From positions 5,890,001-5,954,000 of the forward strand of contig OZ255847.1 of assembly GCA_965277855.1 (NCBI GenBank): DNA of 64,000 nt, given 5' to 3'. The number at the start of each line of letters is the position of its first letter. Within the stretch, counting starts at the first letter, position 1. Positions 23,797 through 31,856 of this stretch are shown here, piece after piece. This stretch comes from Bog-105 sp965277855. GTDB taxonomy: Bacteria; Acidobacteriota; Terriglobia; Bryobacterales; Bryobacteraceae. A program made the translations under genes and the position numbers. Below the pieces are notes generated by a model. The model was not told the origin of the DNA, ran no database searches, and saw only the letters and a program-made list of their open reading frames with translations.

Positions 23797-24045
23797 ATGG
23801 CAGATAAACCAAGACCGAATGCGATGCACAGCATCCCGGAAGACCAGAATGCGAGCACGTACCGATTTATTATTGTGGCGGCCAAACGTGCGCGGCAGTT
23901 GCAGAACGGACAGCGCAGTGTGTTGCCGGCAGCGAACAAAAAGCCGACCACTCTCGCGATGGAAGAGACGCGGCGCGGACTGGTGCCTTACGTGGATTTG
24001 AACCAGGAGCAGGAAGCGGCGGCGCTGGAAGCTCGAACGGAATAA
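23797..24045 (+). CDS. rpoZ: RNA polymerase omega subunit
   Basis: 82 residues. The N-terminal helix block STYRFIIVAAKRARQLQNGQRSVL matches the omega RFxLVxxAAKRARQL core, followed by KKPTTLAMEETRRGLVPYV (conserved KxxxxALEE). Small subunit that stabilises the beta-prime subunit. Its place between gmk and coaBC is the classical order. Confidence 0.93.
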   Translation: MADKPRPNAMHSIPEDQNASTYRFIIVAAKRARQLQNGQRSVLPAANKKPTTLAMEETRRGLVPYVDLNQEQEAAALEARTE

Positions 24046-24055
24046 CCAATTCGCG

Positions 24056-25279
24056 ATGCGGGTGGTGGTTGGAGTTGGCGGAGGAATAGCGGCCTACAAG
24101 GCGGCTGAGCTGGTCCGCGCGCTGCAGCGGGACGGTCATGTGGTGCAGGTCGTGATGACCCAGGCGGCGCGCGAGTTCATTCAGCCCCTGACGTTTGCCG
24201 CGTTGACCGGCCAGAAGGTGATCACGGAGTTGTTTTCGCATGAGAGCGGAAGCGATACTCTGGCGAGCGCGGTGGAACATATCGGTGTGGCGCAAACACA
24301 TGATGCGCTGATTGTGGCTCCGGCGACGGCAGATCTGCTGGCTAGGTTTGCCACTGGCCAGGCGAACGATTTCTTAACGACGTTGTACCTGGCGTTTACC
24401 GGACCGGTTATTCTGGCGCCGGCCATGAACACGGCCATGTGGGAGCATCCGGCGACGAAAGCGAATTTGGATACGCTACGCGCACGCGGCTGTTTTACGG
24501 TCGACCCGGATGAGGGCTGGCTGGCCTGCGGAACCTTGGGCGCCGGACGGTTTCCGGATCCGCTGCGTATTGTGGCCGAGTTCGATTTGTTGACCGAACG
24601 CAGAAAAGATTTGGCCGGGGAATCGCTATTGATCACGGCGGGTCCGACCCAGGAGGCGCTCGATCCGGTGCGTTTCATCAGCAATCGGTCGAGCGGAAAG
24701 ATGGGCTACGCGATCGCCGAAGTAGCGGCCAGGCGTGGCGCGCGCGTGACCTTGGTGACCGGCCCGGTGTCCATACCGGTACCACCGAATGTGCGTGCCA
24801 TACAGGTGCGCACCGCAAAGGAGATGCGCGCGGTGGTGCTCGACAATCTCGAACCGGCGACGATCATTATCAAGAGCGCGGCGGTGGCAGATTATTTTCT
24901 TTCGGAAGTGCCGGCGCAGAAGTTGAAGAAGACGGCGGCGCGGCTGTCGCTCGAGCTCGATCCGACACCAGACATTCTGGCGGAGATCGGACAGAAGAAA
25001 GAAGACCGGCTGCTCATCGGCTTTGCGGCCGAGACGGAGAACCTAATAGGGGAAGCGCGCCGCAAGATGATTTCGAAGCACTGCGACATGCTGGTGGCCA
25101 ACCTGGTGAATCGCGATGGCCTCGGGTTTGAATCAGACCAGAACGAGGTCGACATTATTACGCGCTCGGGCCGGACGGTGCATGCCGGCCCGGCCGAGAA
25201 AAAGAAGATTGCCGAAAGTATTCTGGACCAGGTTGCGACACTGCGGTTGTCGCTGCGTACAGCGGAGACTGCGGTCTAG
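24056..25279 (+). CDS. coaBC: Bifunctional phosphopantothenoylcysteine decarboxylase/synthetase
   Basis: 407 residues. The CoaC half (1-190) has GVGGGIAAYKAAELVRAL, LIVAPATADLLARFATGQANDFLTT, PAMNTAMWEHPAT (substrate clamp) and LACGTLGAGR with the catalytic Cys. The CoaB half (from about 190) has ITAGPTQEALDPVRFISNRSSGKMGYAIAEVAARRGARVTLVTGP and KSAAVADYFLSEVPAQKLKK. Carries out two consecutive steps of coenzyme A synthesis. Full length for the family; 10 bases after rpoZ. Confidence 0.96.
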   Translation: MRVVVGVGGGIAAYKAAELVRALQRDGHVVQVVMTQAAREFIQPLTFAALTGQKVITELFSHESGSDTLASAVEHIGVAQTHDALIVAPATADLLARFATGQANDFLTTLYLAFTGPVILAPAMNTAMWEHPATKANLDTLRARGCFTVDPDEGWLACGTLGAGRFPDPLRIVAEFDLLTERRKDLAGESLLITAGPTQEALDPVRFISNRSSGKMGYAIAEVAARRGARVTLVTGPVSIPVPPNVRAIQVRTAKEMRAVVLDNLEPATIIIKSAAVADYFLSEVPAQKLKKTAARLSLELDPTPDILAEIGQKKEDRLLIGFAAETENLIGEARRKMISKHCDMLVANLVNRDGLGFESDQNEVDIITRSGRTVHAGPAEKKKIAESILDQVATLRLSLRTAETAV

Positions 25280-25404
25280 GCTTTGAGGAACATGCGCACA
25301 ACGGGCCCGGGATCAAGCGCGCCGCCCGAAGGACAGGTGAATTTCGTTGCTGTATGGCGGCGCGCAGCCGTGCCCTGTCCGCTTTCAGGCAAATATAAAC
25401 CAGC

Positions 25405-26115
25405 ATGACCCGCGAGCAAATTCGCAGCTATCTGGAGTTTTATCGCGACCTGGGTTTTGAGCAGATGTACGTAAGCACGATGCCCCGTCCGAATCCGGCA
25501 AAGAAAAGTGAACCGGAAGCCTTGCCGGAGGCGCTCCCGGCAGGCGAAAGCCTCGACCAGATCCGGCTGGATATCGGCGATTGCCGCCGATGCCGGCTTT
25601 CCGAAGCGCGGAATTCCATCGTGTTCGGCTCGGGTAACGAGCGGGCGCGATTGGTATTCGTCGGCGAAGGTCCGGGCGCAGACGAAGATGAGCAGGGATT
25701 GCCGTTTGTGGGCCGGGCTGGGCAGTTATTGACGCAAATGATCGACAATACCGCCTCCAAAGAAGGCATGTCGATCCGCCGGGAAGACGTCTACATTTGC
25801 AATGTGGTGAAGTGCCGTCCGCCGGAGAATCGCACGCCCCAACCGGACGAAATGCAGACCTGCGGGCAGTTTCTCTACCGGCAGCTGATGACGATCCAGC
25901 CGAAGGCGATCTGTGTGCTGGGCGCTACCGCTATGAAGGCACTGCTGAACACGAAAGAAGGCATTACCAAGCAGCGCGGACAATGGCAGAAGTGGCGCGA
26001 TATCCCGGTGATGGTCACCTATCATCCATCGTATTTGCTGCGCCAGTACAACCAGCAGGCGCGGCGCGAGGCTTGGGAAGATTTGAAGACGCTGTTGCAC
26101 TTCGTGTATGACTGA
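25405..26115 (+). CDS. Uracil-DNA glycosylase, family 4 (Fe-S)
   Basis: 236 residues. Family 4/5 motifs: FVGEGPGADEDEQGLPFVGRAGQLL (motif 1, uracil pocket) and TYHPSYLLR (motif 2). Four cysteines for the 4Fe-4S cluster are visible: CRRC near residues 60-63, Cys in NVVKCRPPENR and Cys in MQTCGQFL. The first 50 residues form an extension before the core. Removes uracil from DNA. The tmk gene overlaps its 3' end by 8 bases. Confidence 0.93.
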   Translation: MTREQIRSYLEFYRDLGFEQMYVSTMPRPNPAKKSEPEALPEALPAGESLDQIRLDIGDCRRCRLSEARNSIVFGSGNERARLVFVGEGPGADEDEQGLPFVGRAGQLLTQMIDNTASKEGMSIRREDVYICNVVKCRPPENRTPQPDEMQTCGQFLYRQLMTIQPKAICVLGATAMKALLNTKEGITKQRGQWQKWRDIPVMVTYHPSYLLRQYNQQARREAWEDLKTLLHFVYD

Positions 26116-26779
26116 GGGACGGGACGGCACCGGATATTTTGTTTCTTTCGAGGGCATTGAGGGGAGCGGCAAGTCGACGCAGCTGCGATTGCTGGTAGCC
26201 CATCTGCAAACCCAGGGCGCGACGGTAACGGAGAATCAGGAGCCGGGCGGGACCTTGATCGGCAGGCAGATCCGGCGCATCCTGCTCGATCCGGACAATA
26301 ACGAGATGGCTGCTATGACGGAGCTGCTGTTGATGTTCGGATCGCGGGCGCAGGCAGCAAAAGAGACGATTCTGCCGGCGTTATTGCGAGGCGAGACGGT
26401 CGTGAGCGATCGATTTACGGATTCAACCATGGCCTATCAGGGTTTTGCGAGAGGCTTAGGTTTAGACACTGTGCGCGCGGCGCACCAGCTGGCCTTGGGC
26501 TCGTTATTGCCGGACTTGACGATTTGCGTGGACGTGGATGTGGAGACAGGATTGCAACGGGCCTTGCAGCGAAATTTGACGGAACCGTCCGGGTTATCAA
26601 AGACGACGCCCGAGACAAGAATGGACCAGCAGTCGCTAGACTTTCACCGCAAGGTGGCGGAAGGGTACCAACGCATCGCCGCGGCGGAACCGCAGCGATT
26701 CCGGCTGGTGGATGGCCGCGGGAGTGTGGAGGAAGTAGCGGCGCGCGTGCGAAGGCTAGTGCGGGAGCGCTATCGCTGA
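26108..26779 (+). CDS. tmk: Thymidylate kinase
   Basis: 223 residues. P-loop FEGIEGSGKSTQ (about 13-24), EPGGTLIGRQIR, SDRFTDSTMAYQGFARGL (DR motif) and FHRKVAEGY are conserved. The residue before Glu in the EPGGT block is Gln where Arg is usual. Phosphorylates dTMP to dTDP. In many genomes tmk is followed directly by holB; here holB comes 1.5 kb later, after a leftward toxin-antitoxin/nuclease insertion. Confidence 0.93.
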   Translation: MTEGRDGTGYFVSFEGIEGSGKSTQLRLLVAHLQTQGATVTENQEPGGTLIGRQIRRILLDPDNNEMAAMTELLLMFGSRAQAAKETILPALLRGETVVSDRFTDSTMAYQGFARGLGLDTVRAAHQLALGSLLPDLTICVDVDVETGLQRALQRNLTEPSGLSKTTPETRMDQQSLDFHRKVAEGYQRIAAAEPQRFRLVDGRGSVEEVAARVRRLVRERYR

Positions 26780-26897
26780 ATCCGCACGAATATGACCTGG
26801 TAATTCCGTGCAGTCGCGACGACAACCCAGGCCGCGTTCGGCATGCGGCGCGCTTCTCTCACCCGCAAACGGTCGGAATCGAGGCGGTCCTCCATGG

Positions 26898-27263
26898 CTA
26901 ACTGTTCTCAGGCGGCGAATCTGGGTCATAGGCTCGACGAATAGCCAAGCTCACCTGGCGCATCCGGCGAGAAGTTAGCGGGCGTGGCAAACGCTCTCCA
27001 AGAAGGGATTTCTTCAGCGTCGTAATGAAGTGACCTTTCAGCCACGATGGCCCTGGCAGTCCGGTTTCGCCGGGCTCGAATCGAAGGGTCGTGGGACCGT
27101 CGCCACCTTGACTACCGAATGGAACAATCAGAACGGAATCGACTCGATCGCTCATGTTCCTGGAATCAAGCGACACCACGACAACCCAATGGCGAGCGGC
27201 CGGGCTTCGGAGCATCGCGGTCCAGATGTCGCCGCACCGAGGGGGAACGCTAGGGCCGGTCAA
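26898..27263 (-). CDS. MazF/PemK-like toxin
   Basis: 121 residues. N-terminus VPPRCGDIWTAML corresponds to the (R)GDI(W/V) start of MazF/PemK ribonucleases, followed by HWVVVVS, DSVLIVPFGS and LPGPSWLKGHFITTLKKSLL, the family beta-barrel pattern. Such toxins cut mRNA at short sequences. The start overlaps the antitoxin end by 14 bases. The family call rests on pattern only and similarity is moderate. Confidence 0.7.
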   Translation of the reverse strand: MTGPSVPPRCGDIWTAMLRSPAARHWVVVVSLDSRNMSDRVDSVLIVPFGSQGGDGPTTLRFEPGETGLPGPSWLKGHFITTLKKSLLGERLPRPLTSRRMRQVSLAIRRAYDPDSPPENS

Positions 27264-27519
27264 AGTCCATCTCTTGAGATGAGCCGCTTAGAGCTTCTTC
27301 GAGAGCCGTCTCCTCCAGAGCGGCTTGAGGAGTCAACCGTTTGAAATAAGCCGCAGTTTTACGATCGAGAGTGGCACGGTTTTCCACTCGTCGAGCCATT
27401 TCCACAGCCCTGTCCACCGCCTCGCCGACACTCTCTGCCCTGCCCGACTCCACTATATTGCGAAGGTAGGAATAGTTGTTCGCGCCGATGGTGGTCGAGA
27501 GCTTCTTGCGTTGTTGCAT
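27250..27519 (-). CDS. Antitoxin partner of the MazF-like toxin
   Basis: About 89 residues from ATG 27519 (MQQRKKLSTTIGANNYSYLRNIV); a frame extension to 27585 would run across a perfect inverted repeat and is unlikely to be translated. The N-terminus reads as a short DNA-binding ribbon followed by helices (SVGEAVDRAVEMARRVENRATLD), and the C-terminus is acidic (EETALEEALSG), as expected for toxin binding. No exact family recognised; assigned by position and overlap with the toxin. Confidence 0.7.
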   Translation of the reverse strand: MQQRKKLSTTIGANNYSYLRNIVESGRAESVGEAVDRAVEMARRVENRATLDRKTAAYFKRLTPQAALEETALEEALSGSSQEMDFDRP

Positions 27520-27530
27520 GTCGCCTATTT

Positions 27531-27551
27531 TAGGGGATAAAACATCCCCTA
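27531..27551. promoter_or_regulatory. Inverted repeat upstream of the antitoxin, probable autoregulatory operator
   Basis: TAGGGGAT (27531-27538) and ATCCCCTA (27544-27551) form a perfect 8-bp inverted repeat with a 5-base spacer, 12 bases before the antitoxin ATG at 27519. This is where a toxin-antitoxin complex would bind to repress its own promoter. Hairpin function in RNA is an alternative. Confidence 0.65.
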
Positions 27552-27605
27552 GGTAAGTGGTAACTAAAGCAAAGAACCGCCGCAAGTACGCTGTGATTCG
27601 GGCGG

Positions 27606-28169
27606 CTACAAACGATCCATGCAGAAGCGTGCTTCTGGCGCTGCCAGCGGTGAAACTTCTTGATTGGCGAGGTAAGTCTTCACGCTGCTGTAGCTGCCAT
27701 TTTGCGGATTCCGGTGAACGATGAGTCGCTTGCCTTGTACGTCAACTACCCAGTATTCCCGAATCTCTGCGCGGGCGTAGAGAGCGCCTTTCACTCGCAG
27801 ATCGAATTGCAAGGTTGAATCGGCAATCTCGATTGCCAGCAGCAGATCCGAGGGCAAAGGAATCGAATCGTATTCACGGATGGATTTTTCGGTAACCATC
27901 AGGTCGGGTTCGGGCTCGTTGCGAAGCATGTCTTCGGCCGATACATCGGTGGGCGATTCGAGTCGTACCCGCTCATTACCGAATACGTGCTGGAGCCACG
28001 TCAAGATCAGGTGCTGCCAAAGGAGATGCGGGTGCTTCTTGCCCATCCGGTCGATCAGGTCCCCGTTAATCAGTTCCAGCTTCTCGGCGTTGGGGAAGCC
28101 CAGGTCCACAAGCGCGTGCGCTTCCTCTCGCGTCCAGACCTTACGCGGGATGTCCACCTCTGCTCGCAT
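27606..28169 (-). CDS. Uma2-family (DUF820) PD-(D/E)XK endonuclease-fold protein
   Basis: 187 residues. Family blocks: the helix-rich start (WTREEAHALVDLGF), LELINGDLIDRMGKKHPH, EPEPDLMV with the catalytic Asp, LAIEIADSTLQFDLRVKGALYARAEIREYWVVD (ExA...K layout of the PD-(D/E)XK core) and KRLIVHRNPQNGSYSSVKTY. Uma2 proteins occur in many copies in cyanobacteria and other lineages; the biological role is unknown. Transcribed with the toxin-antitoxin pair, all opposite to the flanking housekeeping operon. Confidence 0.9.
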   Translation of the reverse strand: MRAEVDIPRKVWTREEAHALVDLGFPNAEKLELINGDLIDRMGKKHPHLLWQHLILTWLQHVFGNERVRLESPTDVSAEDMLRNEPEPDLMVTEKSIREYDSIPLPSDLLLAIEIADSTLQFDLRVKGALYARAEIREYWVVDVQGKRLIVHRNPQNGSYSSVKTYLANQEVSPLAAPEARFCMDRL

Positions 28170-28285
28170 GTCTCATTGTAATCTCACTGGAGCCTTCCTT
28201 CAGGAACGGAGTACGCCTGACTACAGTGTAGAATTCAGATCAACTTGGAGCCGTATAAACCGCCGGGTCTTTATATGATTTGTAA

Positions 28286-29347
28286 GTGAAGGGGGCTGTT
28301 CTGAAGGGTAAGGAATTTTTCGGGAACCAGGCGGTAGCCGCGACGCTCGACCAGATGCGGATCGGCGGCCGGTTAGGACAGGCAGTCATCTTGAGCGGTC
28401 CGGAAGGTGTGGGCAAAGCGACCCTCGTAAGGCGGTTCGCGGCGGAGCTTTTAGGCGATGGGTCGAAAATCGAGCGGGACGATCTCAGCCGGCCGGAAAA
28501 TCTGGAGATCGTGGAGGCGCGCGAGAAGTGGACGGCGGACAAACGGGCGGACGATCCGCTGTTGTTCTCGTCGCATCCGGATTTTGTTACATTTGCCCCG
28601 GAAGGACCGCTGCGGCAGATTACCATTCAGCAGATGCGTGTATTGCGGGAGCGGGCGCAGTTCAAACCATTGCGCGGGGAATACCGGATCTTCTTAATCG
28701 ACCGATTGGACCGGGCCAACGAGCAGGCAGCCAATTCCCTGCTGAAGGTTTTAGAGGAGCCGCCGGCACACCTGATTATTTTTGCGACGGTGGAGAATCT
28801 CTATGACTTGCTGCCGACGATCCGGTCGCGCTCGTTGGTACTACAACTGGCGCGACTGCCGGATGACGATGTGGCGCGATTCGCCGCAGCACGGGAACTG
28901 GACAATGCGGAGGTCCGGGTGGCGCTGGCTGAAGGCTGCCCCGGCATTGCAGCCAAGCTGGACCTCGACGTATTTCGCGCGAGACGGGCTTTGGTACTGG
29001 CGGCGTTCGAGTGCGCTGCCGGCATTATTCCGTTTTCGGCCTGGTTGCAGGCGGCTGAGTCCTTCTCGAATAAGAAGGCTGAAAAGCTGGATCTGTACCT
29101 GAAGCCGGCCTATGACTTGCTGGAGGATACGCTGGCGGCTGCGCATGGCCGGCCTTTGCTCAGGAACCGGGATATCGAGCAGCGCGTGGCGGGTTTGGCG
29201 GCTAAGATTACGTTCCGCTGGCTGGAGAAGGCAGTGTTGGCGGTCGATGAGCTTCGAGTAATGGTACGGCGCAATATACAGAAAACCGCCGCACTTGACG
29301 CTATGATTATTACATTGCGGAACCAACCGGGCGTTGTGGGCACCTAG
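28286..29347 (+). CDS. holB: DNA polymerase III delta-prime subunit
   Basis: 353 residues from GTG 28286. N-terminus VKGAVLKGKEFFGNQAVAATLDQM fits the clamp-loader start; SGPEGVGKATLVRRFA is the P-loop (with Ala for the usual Thr/Ser after Lys); LIDRLDRANEQAANSLLKVLEEPPAHLIIFATVENLYDLLPTIRSRS covers the DExx-like and sensor 1/SRC regions (here SRS). Loads the sliding clamp with DnaX and HolA. Separated from tmk by the accessory insertion. Confidence 0.9.
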   Translation: MKGAVLKGKEFFGNQAVAATLDQMRIGGRLGQAVILSGPEGVGKATLVRRFAAELLGDGSKIERDDLSRPENLEIVEAREKWTADKRADDPLLFSSHPDFVTFAPEGPLRQITIQQMRVLRERAQFKPLRGEYRIFLIDRLDRANEQAANSLLKVLEEPPAHLIIFATVENLYDLLPTIRSRSLVLQLARLPDDDVARFAAARELDNAEVRVALAEGCPGIAAKLDLDVFRARRALVLAAFECAAGIIPFSAWLQAAESFSNKKAEKLDLYLKPAYDLLEDTLAAAHGRPLLRNRDIEQRVAGLAAKITFRWLEKAVLAVDELRVMVRRNIQKTAALDAMIITLRNQPGVVGT

Positions 29348-29412
29348 CTGAATAGCAAGGGCTTAGAGTTTCTGGACGGAACCAGCTTGAAGGGTCAAAG
29401 GGAGGACGGCGC

Positions 29413-29715
29413 GTGGATTCGCTCGTGAGAAAGCCGGCTCGAACCGTATCGGGAGACATGAAAGAGGCGGGGCGTCGACCGCCAGCCGTGAAAAAGAGTA
29501 CGCCTCCCGATCAGACAAACGCGGAGCAGTTTTATTATTCGAAGCAGATGCAGAGCAAAACACACATGACGGTAACGCTGACCGATGGAGAGAAGTTGGA
29601 AGGTGTGATCGAGTGGTATGACCGGGACTGTTTGAAACTGAATCGCATCGGCGCCCCGAACTTGTTGTTATTCAAGCACTGCATTAAGTACATGTATAAA
29701 GCCGAACCGGAATAG
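29413..29715 (+). CDS. hfq: RNA chaperone Hfq (short acidobacterial type)
   Basis: 100 residues from GTG 29413 with GGGAGG 7 bases upstream. The first 35 residues are basic and low in structure; the Sm domain follows: EQFYYSKQMQSKTHMTVTLTDGEKLEGVIEWYDRDCLKL (Sm1) and NLLLFKHCIKYMY (Sm2; the KH-like motif is KHCIKYM). This resembles Hfq of Acidobacteriota, which differs from the enterobacterial QDPFLNAL start. Binds small RNAs and mRNAs. Sits between holB and rplU. Confidence 0.82.
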   Translation: MDSLVRKPARTVSGDMKEAGRRPPAVKKSTPPDQTNAEQFYYSKQMQSKTHMTVTLTDGEKLEGVIEWYDRDCLKLNRIGAPNLLLFKHCIKYMYKAEPE

Positions 29716-29882
29716 GGCAGAGGCGAAGCGGCTGAACACGTGTTCACACTAGCCTTGGGGGACGCAGTTCGCTATGATAGTTGAGTTCGGATTCTCATCC
29801 AGCATTGGACCAGAAGCTTCGCCGGGCGGTCGTTAGAGGCCGGTGAAATCGCCTGGACAGTAAACCCATTTAAAGGTTCAGA

Positions 29883-30194
29883 ATGTACGCAGTCATAGAG
29901 ACAGGTGGAAAGCAGTATCGCGTCTCGCCGGGTCAAACCATTGAGGTCGATACGATAGTCGGGGATGTTGGGGCAGACGTGGAGTTTGACCGTGTGCTGG
30001 CTATATCGAGCGACGCTAACGAATTGAGCCTAGGCGAAGGGCTCAAAAGCGCGCGCGTGCGTGGCAAGATTGCAGCGCACGGACGGGGCGATAAGATTAT
30101 CGTGTTCAAGTTCAAGCGCAAGAAGCAATATAAGCGGACCATTGGACACCGGCAAAACTTCACCCGCGTGCAAGTGGAGGAGATCGTAGCCTGA
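29883..30194 (+). CDS. rplU: 50S ribosomal protein L21
   Basis: 103 residues: MYAVIETGGKQYRVSPGQTIEVD at the start and KFKRKKQYKRTIGHRQNFTRVQVEEI at the end are canonical. First of the conserved rplU-rpmA-obgE set. The 167-base leader before it could hold a promoter or leader RNA, but no clear structure was identified. Confidence 0.98.
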   Translation: MYAVIETGGKQYRVSPGQTIEVDTIVGDVGADVEFDRVLAISSDANELSLGEGLKSARVRGKIAAHGRGDKIIVFKFKRKKQYKRTIGHRQNFTRVQVEEIVA

Positions 30195-30215
30195 GGCTGC
30201 GGATAATTTTTTTCA

Positions 30216-30476
30216 ATGGCGCATAAAAAAGGCTTAGGAAGTTCGAAGAATGGCCGGGATTCAAACTCCCAGCGACTGGGCATTAAGGTGTTTTCGGGAG
30301 AATTCGTCAGTGGCGGATCGATCATCGTCCGGCAGCGTGGAACGCGCTACAAACCCGGCAAGAATGTCGGACTCGGCAAAGACGATACCTTGTTTGCGAC
30401 AGTGACCGGAACGGTTGAGTTTCGAGACCGGGGCCGGCTTGGCAAGTACGTCAACATTGTTGCAGCCCAAAACTAA
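30216..30476 (+). CDS. rpmA: 50S ribosomal protein L27
   Basis: 86 residues starting MAHKKGLGSSKNGRDSNSQRLG, with GSIIVRQRGTRYKPGKNVGLGKDDTLFA, the standard L27 sequence with the N-terminal tail that reaches the peptidyl transferase centre. The start needs no proteolytic cleavage, unlike the firmicute form. Between rplU and obgE. Confidence 0.98.
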   Translation: MAHKKGLGSSKNGRDSNSQRLGIKVFSGEFVSGGSIIVRQRGTRYKPGKNVGLGKDDTLFATVTGTVEFRDRGRLGKYVNIVAAQN

Positions 30477-30546
30477 CCGCTTTGTTCTTTTTCAGAATAT
30501 GCGCGCATCTAATTAGTAGAGCGACGCAGGAGTTCACAAGTTTTCC

Positions 30547-31572
30547 GTGTTCATCGATGAAGTAGTTATTTCTGTGAAGGCCGGGGACGGCGGTAATGGT
30601 TGCCTGGCGTTCCGGCGCGAGAAGTTTGTACCGCGAGGCGGTCCGAGCGGTGGCGATGGCGGCCGGGGCGGTGACGTTGTTCTGGTAGCGAGCGAGCACT
30701 ACAATACGCTGCTCCATTTCCGGTTCAATCCGGAACATTCGGCGGAGCGGGGCAGGCACGGCGAGGGAAGCAATCGAACGGGCCGCGATGGCGCCGGCGT
30801 TGAACTTCCGGTACCCGTGGGAACAATCGTGTACGACGGCGAGAGTGGCGAGCAGTTGTTCGACTTCACTGCTCCTGGTCAGACGTATACGGTGGCGAGC
30901 GGTGGCCGAGGCGGCCGAGGAAATGCGCGTTTTACATCGTCCACGCACCAGGCGCCAACTGAGCACGAAGACGGTAAGCCGGGCGCGGCGTTGCGCCTGC
31001 GATTGGAACTGAAGCTGTTGGCCGATGTGGGACTGGTTGGGTTTCCAAATGCCGGAAAATCGACTCTGATTTCGCGGCTTTCGGCGGCCAAGCCGAAGAT
31101 CGCCGATTATCCGTTCACCACGCTGCAGCCTAATTTGGGAGTAGTTCAGGCGGGTGACCACACTTTTGTGCTGGCCGATGTGCCCGGACTGATTGAAGGT
31201 GCGCACAAAGGCTGCGGGCTGGGAACGCAGTTTCTCCGGCATATCGAGCGCACCAAGTTGCTGGTGCATATGGTGGATGCATCGGAGCTGAGCGGGCGCG
31301 ACCCAGCGGAAGATTTCGAAGTCATCCTCGGCGAATTGACGAAGTTCAGTCCGGAACTGATGCAAAAGCCGATGATCGTGGTAGCGACAAAGGTGGATGC
31401 CTGTCAGGACGAAACGCGCCTGCGAGCCATCCAGAAAAAGGCGGAGCAGCATAATTTTCCGTTCTACGCAATTTCCTCTGCGACCGGTAAGGGGCTGGAC
31501 GAATTGCGCTACGTAATGAGTGCGGCGCTTTTCCCCGTTGCCGAGAGGGTCGAAGTGCCCGTCGGAAGCTAG
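30547..31572 (+). CDS. obgE: GTPase Obg/CgtA
   Basis: 341 residues from GTG 30547. Glycine-rich Obg domain (KAGDGGNGCLAFRREKFVPRGGPSGGDGGRGGDV), then G1 GFPNAGKSTLI (about 166), G2 YPFTTL, G3 DVPGLIEGAHKGCGLG and G4 ATKVDA. The C-terminal OCT domain is absent, as in many Gram-negatives. Acts in late assembly of the 50S subunit. Its last codons (GGA AGC TAG) form the first bases of the selenocysteine tRNA gene. Confidence 0.97.
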   Translation: MFIDEVVISVKAGDGGNGCLAFRREKFVPRGGPSGGDGGRGGDVVLVASEHYNTLLHFRFNPEHSAERGRHGEGSNRTGRDGAGVELPVPVGTIVYDGESGEQLFDFTAPGQTYTVASGGRGGRGNARFTSSTHQAPTEHEDGKPGAALRLRLELKLLADVGLVGFPNAGKSTLISRLSAAKPKIADYPFTTLQPNLGVVQAGDHTFVLADVPGLIEGAHKGCGLGTQFLRHIERTKLLVHMVDASELSGRDPAEDFEVILGELTKFSPELMQKPMIVVATKVDACQDETRLRAIQKKAEQHNFPFYAISSATGKGLDELRYVMSAALFPVAERVEVPVGS

Positions 31573-31660
31573 ACTCTGCCGGTGCAGGGCCCGGTCTTCA
31601 AAACCGGAGTGCGGCACTTTCCGTGTCACGGGTGGGTCCGACTCCCATTAGCTTCCGCCA
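31564..31660 (+). tRNA. selC: tRNA-Sec (anticodon TCA)
   Basis: Acceptor stem 8 bp: GGAAGCTA (31564-31571) pairs with TAGCTTCC (31649-31656), followed by discriminator G and encoded CCA to 31660. The anticodon arm is CCGGT-CTTCAAA-ACCGG (31591-31607) with anticodon TCA at 31598-31600. A long variable arm (GTGCGGCACTTTCCGTGTCAC region) and the T arm GGTGGGTCCGACTCCCA follow. The 8-bp acceptor stem, long extra arm and TCA anticodon together identify selenocysteine tRNA. Its first nine bases overlap the end of obgE. The selA, selB and selD genes are not in the window. Confidence 0.95.
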
Positions 31661-31856
31661 ATCAAATTAAAAAAGCGGCTAGGTTTAGCCCCCCCCTCAT
31701 GTTTCTGCAAAACGGCGACGAAACCCCACCATCGTGCTTATCTCGCCGAGTTCCCGTGAGGAAGACATCTGCTCTGACAGGTTGTAGTGCTCTCCGTACT
31801 GGGATATTTGTCGCGATCCTTGATCGGACGAGCAAATCCCGGAGCGTGTACGCGGT
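31661..31856. other. Intergenic stretch, no gene recognised
   Basis: About 196 bases between tRNA-Sec and the end of rlmD. It contains a C run (CCCCCCC near 31690) and no frame on either strand with family similarity or a ribosome site. No clear terminator hairpin was found. Confidence 0.5.

Noticed and set aside
26898..28169. A mobile element carrying the toxin-antitoxin and Uma2 genes
   Set aside because: No transposase, integrase or clear terminal repeats were seen at the borders; called only as an insertion by gene order.
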